Shown here piece after piece: positions 22,670 through 33,489 of a DNA stretch of 64,000 nt; the stretch's first letter is position 1; each line of letters starts with the position of its first letter. The stretch lies in contig VTPC01090587.1 in assembly GCA_011009095.1 (NCBI GenBank), forward strand, positions 398,225-462,224, given 5' to 3'. A model generated the notes under the pieces. It was not told the origin of the DNA and did no database searches. It saw nothing but the letters and a program-made list of their open reading frames with translations. Source of the DNA: Ignelater luminosus. Its lineage: Eukaryota > Arthropoda > Insecta > Coleoptera > Elateridae. The translations under genes and the position numbers were made by a program.

Positions 22670-25600
22670 TTAGAAGTACCTAGTCAGAAAAATAGAAAAA
22701 AATGAACGTTACATGCAGACTAGAAGAAGCAAGTTATCAATTATAATGTATGTATTGTTTCAGCATTAATTTACTTTAACTCAAAAATCCATGTCTTGGA
22801 CAATTAACCTATAATAACAACAAATCATCATTTTCTCAAACCCCTTTCATTTTACAGTTCTACATAAATTCGCCACTAAAACTGCTATTTTTCATAGTAG
22901 CTAACTACTTTGAAATAGTAATTTAACTACTTTTTGGTAGTAGTTAACTTCTGAAACTACTAACTACTTTTTTTAATTTGTATTATAACTATTAACTAAA
23001 CTGCTCATTTTGAAAAGTAGTTAACCACAATTACGAATTACTGAAAAAGTAATTTAACTAGTAGTTCAACTGCAACCACTGCAGCCAGAGCTAGTTATAA
23101 AGCGTCAAATCTGAATTCGAATGATATGTTTTACTGTTGTGGCAACAGTGTGATCACTCGATAATCATCCTCAAACGTTTTTTAAATTTCTAATAGAGAT
23201 CGCGACGATTGTGTTTTTCTTAGATTTTCTCTACTAGAAATCAAGCGTTGATCAAGTGAATAATTGACTTATAACCATCTTATAACCGCCTCGTTGATTA
23301 AGATCGTACCAAAATCTGCTTTGACAGATAAGGTGTTTCTTTTTCCTTACAACAGCTATTTTAGTCTCTTTCATAAATTAGCTGGATGTTGAATGACGGA
23401 CAACATTTTTATGATAACCGCTTGGATTAATCGAAGTGTGTTTACTGTTTAGCAATTCAAAACAAAGCAAAAAGGAGCATCCATGTTTCATTTTTCTTTC
23501 TGTACTCGCGTATTAGTTTGAAGTCTACAGTTGTCATTTTTGTACACCAACCAGTTACAGTTAAAAGCTAGACAGTGTACAAAAATGATAACTTTACTCC
23601 AAGTAAGTGCAGGAGTAGAGTAAAAGGAGGAGACATGAGTGGTCATGTTTTTTAGAATAGTTTATAGGTACTTTGCCTTATACCCAATTTCTTAAACTTT
23701 AAATAGGGGAGAATTGCCATTTGATTGGCTAATATTTGTTGTAATTATGGTAATACCCCAGATATAAAGATATCTGTTCAATAACTGGGGATGCACCGAG
23801 TACTCGGTACTCGTCCTATTTACTACAAAAACAAAAACTCTTTTTTTAAAGAATATATTTTTCTTAAAGTATTAATATCAGCTTGCTATTGCTCACGTGG
23901 GTTTATTTGTAATTCTTTGACTGTTTGCCGTCTACGTAAAATTCTTAGATAACACAAAGCAGCTCTACACCCTGTATATGGATTTTAAAAAAATAATTCA
24001 CAAGTGGCGGTATATTTGATTGTAAATCCAAGCGTGTTGAATTTTTCTTGCATAGTACGTTTTTCATTTATGTCTTATTTGGGATTACTCCAAAGAGTTT
24101 ATTTATGTATTAAATGATCTTTATTCGCAAATATTCACTAATTTACTTTAGTAAAAAAGGTGATCGTTTTACGAGAATTCTTTTTTTAGTATTTTTTTCC
24201 TAGTGACAACAATTGTTTATGTGGTGGCGAATCTGCATGGAAGTGTCAAAATGGCGACTTGTCGCTGTAGCTGAAAGTCGCCGAGTGTATCGGTATTTAA
24301 TTGAATTTTGTATAAAAATACCCTTTGTGAATCTAGTTTTAAGTTTAAATGATTTCTATAAGATCGGTACAACGGTTATTTTATAAATACTGCAAGTTAA
24401 AATTAGTTTTTAAGTGAAAAAACTATTTTGAAAAATGTGAAGTATTTCTTTGTCTGTAGTGTTGACGATGTGAGTTGTCAACAGATTTTGATTTTGTCTC
24501 AATTCAACTTGGCACCGTTACCTCTGGAAATCCTCTACTTTGTGATATTTACACTTTAGTTTTACGTAAGTAGAGTAAATTTCATAGCATATAAACCAAT
24601 GTCTTTGGATTTCTTATATAAATTTCTAAGTAGGACACAAAATTGTTGGGCGTATACTAGAGAATGTCCAGAGTATTCATTTGGTCCACAATTTTGATTT
24701 ATTAAGTTTTCTTTGGGTTTTTATTAAAAATTATCGATTTATTGCCTTTTTATTGGTACGTTAGATTTTAATTAAGGCTGAAGATTTGAATTTGGAGGAG
24801 GTCTTCTCTAAAATCTTATTCCAAATTGTTTTCAATTTCTCTACTAAAAGCTCATTCACTTTTCTAATTTATCATTTCTTAATTTTTAGATTCCTTTTAT
24901 CAACTCCGAAGACTGCTTTTACATTCCCTCTTGTTTATATTTTCTTTTTACCAGTGGGTAAGTTCTTAAGTTGTGGAATTTAGTATGGCAGTAGACTTAA
25001 TTATTATTACATTTATTCTTGCATTGTTTGTTTATTAATAAGCCATTATCACTGCTGTTATAATGAATGATAAGTAATGAATGTTAAACAAACATCTTAA
25101 TCATAGAAGATTTCATAACTATTTGGTTTCACAGTATACATACTTAAAGAGTACAATTATACAGTGCAAGTAGTATTAGAAAAGACAATCGGATAAGAAT
25201 CATATTGCAGGACGAATTTAGTTTATGAACTTGAATAATTTTATTTTGATTCCTAGTAAATATGGTGATTAATATAAATGAAAGAAATATTGAGAAGTAT
25301 ACTAGTTGTCAATATCTTGTTGGCTTACATTTTTCATTTTAGTTGACTTATGTAATAATATATTATTCAATCATTTAGTTTTAAATAACAATATTGCTCG
25401 GCTTGTGTTGCAAATTCCATCTTCATCTAAAATAATAACCATTACATGCTCACATTACATTTTTTGATATTCTTCATCATTGACAGTTTTATTATACTGT
25501 TTTATTCAAGTTTTATTACATAATTTAAAATGAGATTCTTAGGTTGCAAAGTTACTTCCTGACTGGAAAGTCAAAAGTGAATAATAACTATTTCTCAATT

Positions 25601-26074
25601 TATTAAAAGTTAGTAGGTTATGGACTTATAAGAAATCTTGTTATTTAGTGTATATTGTAACTTTAAACATGCTTATATTTTAGTTTAGTTATGAAAATGT
25701 GAGACAAAACCAACAAAATTGATAGTGTTATCAAGTTAAACTTTCCAACCTAAAACACTCAAGATTGTTGTGGTTAAACAGAAATGTAAACCTGAATCTG
25801 ATCACTCCTAATAACTATGGATACAATTGTTTCTATGGTTATTCTGACTAATCAGGTTAACTCGGTTCAATTATCATAAGCATCTTATTCTATTTTCAGA
25901 AACTGCACTAGCTTAGTGCAGCGTACTTGTCATTCAAGCTAGTGTGTGTTACATTTTACTGGCATAACCTCAAAACTCAAATGTTAGAACTAGCATCACA
26001 CAACTGTACTTACTCACACTATCACACATGACTATCTAAAACCAAAGATTTTACTGCAGTAAGGTCATGGGTAA
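22670..26074. other. Gene-free stretch with scattered repeats
   Basis: A cluster of AGTTAACTAC / AGTAATTTAACTAC motifs fills 22895-23060 and ends in CAACCACTG, as hAT-like ends do. A GATGCACCGAGTACTCGGTAC palindrome-rich spot lies near 23785-23812. A locally GC-richer spot at 24220-24310 is followed by a good donor at 24566. No ORF with domain similarity was found. Confidence 0.35.
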
Positions 26075-26082
26075 CCAAGGAC

Positions 26083-26590
26083 CAGGGTTACCAGATCTCC
26101 GGCAATCAGCCGAAATCTCAGGTTTTAAAGTACTGTTCTCCGTCTCACGTTGCAGAACTCAGATATCTGGCAATCATTTAACCTAGTGAATACCATATAA
26201 ACTGTACAAAGCATGTCTAAAAAATTAAAAATGGCTGGTTATTCTTCTTTTGTGCATCCAAGCCGGCTGATATGAGATAAAGACAAACAAAACACGATTG
26301 CAAATTGAGCTCAATAACGATTTTCTCTCCACTAGAAGCGTTGTTGATGTACATTAAATTTGACAAATGTAAACGTCAGTTTATAAGTTTGAGGTTATTA
26401 AAATTTGAATTTTAGAAAATTTTTGTATTTGAAATATAAATAAATACAAATACTATATAATTTTTGTATTTTTATTACGTTATTACATTGTGCAGTATTT
26501 GTATTTGAATTATATAATTATATCCTTATATGTACTAAGGAAAAAAAAGTGAATCTCCAGCAGACAACCAAAACGTATCTGGCAACCCTG
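26083..26590. mobile_element. hAT-type MITE with perfect 8-bp target duplication
   Basis: The element starts CAGGGTTACCAGAT and ends ATCTGGCAACCCTG, an inverted pair with one mismatch. It is flanked on both sides by the identical octamer CCAAGGAC (26075-26082 and 26591-26598). Eight-base duplications are diagnostic of hAT elements. It is 508 bp long with no transposase. Its interior (26260-26400) matches one arm of the fold-back repeat at 52697-53310. Confidence 0.85.
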
Positions 26591-26948
26591 CCAAGGACAT
26601 AGGTATGAACCTATAATTCTTTTATTTATGAACAGATTTTAGTGAAATCTGAAATGTATGTGTAGTTTATCAACAAAAATAGCAAAATAAAAATTTTGAT
26701 AGTTAGCTATGAAGTTTTGTTGTCATTTCTGAGATAGATAGCCTTGAAAAATTCAAACTTCAAATTTTGACACCACTTGACATTTTGTAAATAGTAAATA
26801 TTAATAATACTCTTAAAATCATTATCTGTTACATAAATACTACTACTGTCTGTGTTTGATTGAATCTGGTTTTTTCTAAATAACAAAAAGACGTTTATAA
26901 TTAAAAAAGGAGATGATATTTTACAACCCAAAAAATCTTTAGGGTTAT

Positions 26949-27525
26949 ATACAGTGTATCCAAGATAAGGATGCACAACATGGGGATCTTGGAAACGGTA
27001 AGAGATACAGCATCGGTTAAATGGGATGAAAGTTGGCTATTTATAGGACCCTTTTGTTGGTGTTTGCAAAATCTAGATATCTTCTATAGTTTCAGAGATA
27101 TTTAAAAAAAAGTAGATTTCTCGATTTTCGTTATCATTAGAATCGTGACAACAAGAGCTATCCAATACAATTTTCAATTGTTTTTCCGCCTATTTAAAAA
27201 AATGAGGTTGATGATGGTTACTCAAAACCAAAACATTGTATAGGAATTTTGTTAGCATATTTTAATAGAGAACAAAAAGTGGCATTGGAAAAGTGGTTTT
27301 AGTTTTCCGATATCTCTTTAAACAAAGGAAAGAAAAAATAATAAAAATCGAGAAATCTACTTTTTTTTTAAATATCTCTGAAACTATAGAAGATATCTAG
27401 ATTTTGCAAACGCCAACAAGAAAGCCCTATAAATAACCAACTTTCATCCCATTTAACCGATGCTGTATCTCTTACCGTTTTCAAGATCCCCATGCTGTAC
27501 ATCCTTATCTTGGACACACTGTATA
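26949..27525. mobile_element. Fold-back (long inverted repeat) MITE, about 577 bp
   Basis: The left arm from TATACAGTGTATCCAAGATA to about 27123 is nearly the exact reverse complement of the right arm from about 27354 to 27525 (ends GTCCAAGATAAGGATG / CATCCTTATCTTGGAC). The arms are about 170 bp each with few mismatches around a ~230 bp centre, so the transcript or single strand would form a long hairpin. Flanking TA bases are compatible with a TA target site. Confidence 0.85.
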
Positions 27526-28765
27526 ATTGTCACAGTGTCATGTCATTTTACAATGGTGTGATCATCTGGTTTAATACTACACATGAATCTGAAAATGTCA
27601 TAGCAAATTATGAAAATCTTTATTTTGCTATTTTCATCGTCAAACTATACATTACCATTAATAAATCAATTTTTTAAGATGTCAAACATGTTAATATTAC
27701 TTCCGGTTTCAATGGAATGACATCAACTTTCTTGTTTTCAGTGGGATATCTGGTATATTTTTACATATTTGGATTTCATATAAAATTCTCAATCCAATAC
27801 ATTAGTTTTTATCAATGTTTATTTTCATAGTAAAAATAAATAATAAAAAACAAAAATAAAAATTTAATTTTTTGTCTTAATCCAGATGCTACTCAAACTG
27901 TTTTAATTTAATTATTTTATGCAGTTATTTATTGATCTGGTACTGTCTTGTATACCCTCAATTTATCTAGCATTAATATTTTTCACCGTAACATACTATT
28001 AAAAAAAAAAATCAAATTCATCTTTAATACTATGATGTAATTTCATTTCTTTTCTTGTACACTTTGACCCTGTGCTATCACTGAATGTAATGGCTACAAC
28101 TAGCCAGATTATCAACTTCAGTACTATGTAATAATACAGGAATCATCTTTAATCGAATGACATAAGAAAATACAGCCGGCATTTTATTTTTGTTTCAGAA
28201 TCAATTAAAAACTCACTGCTAATGTGACTGTCAAAAACACATTTTTGCCATTGTAGAAAAACATTAGTCCCAAACTGTGAAAATTTAAGACTAGTGTGAG
28301 AATGATCACCATTGTCACAACAGTGAAACATATTGCCAGAAATAATCATAAATGTTATAAATCTTTACATTTGGAGATTTATTGCCAGTTCTGGCAATGT
28401 TGGTTGTAACTGATGATCATCATTTTTTCCACTATTTTGATGTATTATTACATGGTCTACTTCGTCAACCTTCGTTGATGTTTAGTACAGTCGACTCATT
28501 CGCTCAAAATCTGTACTTGCATTTTGGCCCTCTAAATTGTATCCTCTAGTGATGATAATTGATTCTAATCAATTGACACTGATATTTGTCACAAAAAAAA
28601 AGATATAGAGGTTGTGTTATTGACAAATAGCTTTAGAATTTATTTGTATGACAATTTTGTGACAAAAATGGTTTTACAATTTTAAGATTTTAAAATACGA
28701 AGTAAAATATGGTACTAGATATTTGAAAAAAATGTGTTGAATCAGTGGGATTACATGTACAAAGG
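27526..28765. other. Intergenic DNA with a copy of a dispersed repeat
   Basis: The segment 27690-27820 (GACATCAACTTTC...CTCAATCCAATACATTAG) is alignable to 51910-52050. The rest is AT-rich without coding signal. Confidence 0.4.
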
Positions 28766-30007
28766 TATATAATAGGGTATTGGACTACAATAAAAATATA
28801 AATCAAACTGTTGTTGGTTTAACAGTAAATATTTTTTTAAATCAATTTAGCCAACACATTTTTTAAAAATATGTATGATTTATCTAGGAAATCATTATTA
28901 AAATAATTAAATTTTCATGTTTGACCACGTGATTGAAAACGCACGGAATTGGCTAAATCTGGGGTGACGTCACCTGCACGTAAACAGTTATTGTCAGTCG
29001 AAGTTTTGTATGGTGCATCAGTGTTTTTTCTTTGTTTTCTTTTATTCTTAGGTTTTGGGACTACAAGTGAGAAATTATCTATATTAATTGTATATAAGTA
29101 CGATGGAGACCAACTTTGTTAAAGGTGATAGCTTGATATATGCTGTTCGGGACATGGTAGTATCTGACAGTCTTTTTCTGCGATCTACCTGGCATTCAAA
29201 CTTTGATGGCATAGCTCCTTTAACCAAGAGTATAGTCTGCCTGAATCCCATTGTATATTGTCTATAGTTTGCCATATCTTGTTCAATCTGTAATAACAAT
29301 ATAGTCAATGTTATATCTCTTAACAAAATATAGCTCACAGAGACTAAAACATTAGTGTTTTATTCTTCTAACTTCTTTTCTATTATAACAAATTTTAAAA
29401 AATACAGTACAATCTAATTTATTCCATACAAAATTAACATTAAAATTTAACATACAGACTAACTAACCTCAAATATAGGACGAAAGTAGAAAAGATTGTT
29501 ACGAAAATATAATATTCAATGGTTATTTGTGTAAGAAATACGTACTTAGATGACTATAGAATTGTTTACTTACGTTAAAATGATCTTCACACATGAAAGC
29601 ATTAGTACTTGCTGCTATATCTTTTGGGTTTCTACGAGCCAACATTAACCACTTTTTCCGTATCTTAGTGTTCTTTGGAATAGACACAAACATCTTCTCG
29701 GGTGTTTTAATTGATGTGTTAGTATATTGTGGCACTACGCACCATTTATAAACCATTTTGTAAGAGAAAAGGTAACAAAGTTATCACTAAGCGTATTACG
29801 ATTTGACAGCTAAAAGTTTGCTTACAAGCAAGTGACGTCATGACATCACGTGACCTTAGCGTTTTGGGCGCATTTTTATTCATTCAAATTTTAATGGTTA
29901 TTTTCATAGAAAATAGAGCAATTTACGAAGAAATAACCAAATTACCATGCATTAAGCTATAATAAACAATTTGAGATATTTTCCTAAAACTTGTCAAATA
30001 CCCTATT
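28766..30007. mobile_element. Possible inverted-repeat element enclosing the THAP ORF
   Basis: AATAGGGTATTGGAC on the left (about 28770) faces GTCAAATACCCTATTC on the right (about 29993-30008), a 13-14 bp inverted repeat. Further inside, CACGTGA and TGACGTCACCTGC (28926-28980) face TGACGTCA and ATCACGTGA in mirrored order (29831-29853). A THAP ORF inside mirrored ends is what a P-like element would look like, but target duplications could not be identified, so this is tentative. Confidence 0.35.
29084..29756 (-). pseudogene. THAP-domain gene, two exons, probably decaying (one zinc ligand lost)
   Basis: Minus-strand exons 29756-29574 and 29287-29084 join in phase 0 through good splice signals (AAC|GTAAGT; TTATTACAG|ATT) to give 128 residues. 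The N-terminus MVYKWCVVP...TSIKTPEKMFVSIPK, then RKKWLMLARR, CEDHF and the AMPSKFECQ box is a THAP zinc-dependent DNA-binding domain (C2CH; the usual motif is AVPxxF). In the family the second Cys lies at residue 11; here it is Tyr (PQYTNT), so one of the four zinc ligands is missing. After the domain the protein stops within about 30 residues, without a coiled coil or effector region. It may be a young pseudogene, a domesticated fragment, or the N-terminus of a P-element-like transposase. TGACGTCA palindromes lie on both sides. Confidence 0.6.
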
Positions 30008-31825
30008 CAAGACTCGCTTTATATTTTGGCTTGCTTATACTTACAAGTGTTTCATGGTTTTGCTTGCATCTTTTCATTCATAATTATCTACATTTAAAAA
30101 ATTGTAATGTAGTTTTCAACAAACTAGAAAAAAGCAAAAACCCAAAAACACTGGTTGGTTAAACACATTGTCATCTACTCAACATGTTATATTATGACAG
30201 GAGGTGAAAAAATAATCCAGCAAGTATCACAGCTTAGAGTCAATTAGTTAGGTTATGTTTCTATTTGAATGTGCTATCACAATTTGAATTCTTGTGGGAG
30301 GTCCATGTTTGAATTCTCATTATTTAAATTTAGTTAACATTTTTAATAGTTGCCATGGACATTATTAGTTGCTTATTTTAATTGATGGTTTAATAGATTG
30401 TTTAAAATATTAAAATAAATATTGACTAACTTGCATGGCAATTATTTATTGACTATACGTGTTTACATTAAACAATGCATGAAGCCATCTTTCTTTTAAT
30501 AGATGTTTATTAAAATGTCTTAAATTTAATAGAACATTCATAATAGGACTTGTTGCAATCCAAAATACAGACATTTAATGCAATAATTATTATAAAAACC
30601 AACACAAAAAAAGCTGTGATCAATAAGTAAATAAATAACAAATTATAATTTTGTTTGCAATAATTGCTTAATGAGAGTTGACAGCTTTAAATGGTGCAAT
30701 AACAAGTGAGTAAATGATAAAAAAATAAATTGTTGGTATTTAATTCAACTTTTCAAAAGATTTAATTGAATTATTTATGATTTAATTATGTTGTTATGTT
30801 AGTTTTAACCTAATAAAAATCTAATATGTTTGAAATTTTGTTTACAATTGAGATGGGTAATTTAATCATTTCAGTTGGTATTAATAAAAGTGGTTTTTCT
30901 TTTAGAATAGGTAATAAAATTACTATTGAGAACTATTGATGCAATTGATGCAAAATGCAGTATAGTTTGAGTGTGCTAGATAGCTTTCGTATTAATAACC
31001 ATAATAAACAAAACTGATAATTTAATTTTGATTGGCATTTAAAATAATTTCCAAGCTATATGGTTTCTGTAGGTGGTTTTAATTATCTGTTGTTTATTGC
31101 TTCTCTTTATCGTTGTTAATGGTAAGAATGTTTAGAATCTAGAATTTATGTTTGTAGAATACCATCTTCTTTTTTGTTTTTGTGGTCTGCTATGTTTAAG
31201 TACTAAAATCTTGGGTGTCAGGTGTATTCTTTACCATATCTTTGGCATTTTTGAAAATAGATATATATCAAACCGTATATTATCAGGAAGCTCTTTAAAT
31301 TCTCTTTCTAATGGGCACTAAGCCAACTATGACTTGCACTTAGAAAAATTTAAATTTTGCTTCAAGCTATATAAATCTTTCATAAGCTCAAAATTAGAAT
31401 ATTCACATATAACAATTATAAAGTTAGGCTATCAAAACTCAAACTGACATCATGGAAAGAAAGAAAACTTAGAGATGTGATAGAAACATACTAACTAATC
31501 AACAATTAAACATCTTTCGTTTCAAATTTGAGAGAGAAAGAACTGCAAAACCACCAAGGTGAAATTTTCCAAACCAACCGAGTGGTGTATTTATCTGAAA
31601 ATACAGTTACAATCCCTACAATAAACAGTTTAAAAAAATAGGATAACAAAGAAATTGATTTTACATCTGCTATATTTTAGTGATCAGTATGGCTAGGATT
31701 TATATGCTCTTAAAAATGCCAATATATTGCGTGCACTTATGCGATGAAAATACACTTAAAAGAAAATTTAAAGAATAAAATTCTGCATATATTTAATACA
31801 TGCAAATGCATACAAATCCTAGCCC

Positions 31826-31864
<39 letters not shown>

Positions 31865-33489
31865 TCGTAGGTAATGGTGGAATTTTAAACATGCAGTTAG
31901 ATTCTCCGCTAATGATCCTATTAAAACCTATGGTAACCGTTTTCATTATTTCAACAGGATAAAAAGGCAGCATTTCTCAGAAAATGAGAAATTTGAATTT
32001 TTTATAATTTGAAAATAAAAGACTAACACTAAACTTTGTGTTCATGAATGAATTTGGCTTGAAACGTTAAGACAGTATGATACAAACCTGATCGGATACC
32101 CTAGGAATACATCGAAAATGTATCACACTATTTCTTTAATGATATCTTTACAAATACTACAGTATCATAATATAGAAATAAACAAATTAGAAGAGGCCAA
32201 TTTTAAGGGAAATGGTTACCCCCTCTTTGTAATGTTCATTAATAGAGATGAGACATTGTGGAGAGTAACAGAATTAGCTTTATACTTCGTATTAATGAAC
32301 ACGAATATAGTATTAAATGGATTTGTGAAATATGAAAGACATTTGTGGCTAATTAGTAATACAGTCTGTGAGAAAAGTATTGGCCATTCTCATTATTTGT
32401 TAGAAAATCTTACATTTGTATGATTATTGATTACGACAAAACATTAAAAATTATTGAAGTTGGGAAAAGATGCTGTTTAATTACGTAATTCATTAAAATA
32501 AGTGGTCAAGATTTGTATATTTATTATCATTACATCAAACTCACTGAAAATGGCCTTTTGTGTTATCAAATGCTTTTCAATAAAGTTCGCTTAGTTTTCA
32601 AAATCTTGACTACATTTCTAAAGTCGTATATTTATGTTCATGTAAAAGTTAATGTTCATTTAAGGATTTTCAAATAAGAAAGAATAACTGTGAAGGTATT
32701 ATTTTATGTCGTTGCTGAAACACCAAGTAGTTGTTCTTTCTAGAAAAATCCACATATGCTCCGCTCCACACTCTATTTTTGTATAAAAACAAAAAATAAT
32801 TAGGTACCTTTCCTCATATTAATTATGAAGATATTTTAAGTAATTCTATTTTTAGGAGTTATCATCAATCAAAAATTCTAACAAATTGATCTTAAAAATA
32901 GCCAACTTTTAACAAGATTTACTAAGTTGTAACCGTATAGTTCAATTTTTAAATTTAGACCCGTTTAGGATTAAGTGCTGTGGTGCACAGTTCTAGTTAA
33001 GAAATGACCGTTGTCTGTAGTAGAAGTAGGGGGCTCTGCACACTGCATCACGGTCGTCAAGAAAGCTCAAATTAGAAATCCGAAAGTGAATTATTTAAAA
33101 TATGTTTTATGAGTAATGTAGCATTATTACAAGAGTTATAGTTTTTTCCGATCGTTTATCATTCCTTTTTTAATGTGTATAACGCAGAACCATAAGTTAG
33201 AAAAGTAGATTTTAAAGAAATTAAATTATTTTTATTTGAACCGTGATGGGTTAACACTTGGCAAGCAGGTAGCCGCTCAGTCTCATAAAATTTAAAATTA
33301 TTTGCCTAAAATGTGTAAGATAAAGTGTTCTTCCTAGTACAAAGTGTTTAGGTAACTTGAATCATCATTGAAAATGTTTATGATAATTTCAAAATATTCC
33401 ATATTTTTGTCCATGAGTGTAGTTTATCTTTATACCTTTTATAATGTGTTGTGTTTTATTTGTATCACTTACTGGTGTTGAATTTCAAC
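30008..33489. other. Intergenic DNA upstream of the membrane-protein gene
   Basis: An (AAT)n run lies at 31826-31862. A short frame near 31350-31430 (FKLYKSFISSKLEYSHI) vaguely resembles the end of a retrotransposon RT but cannot be extended. No gene recognised. Confidence 0.35.
31826..31862. repeat. (AAT)n microsatellite
   Basis: About 12 trinucleotide units. Confidence 0.95.

Noticed and set aside
31350..31430. Short frame resembling the end of a LINE reverse transcriptase
   Set aside because: Only about 20 residues look similar (KLYKSFISSKLEYS) and nothing on either side supports it.
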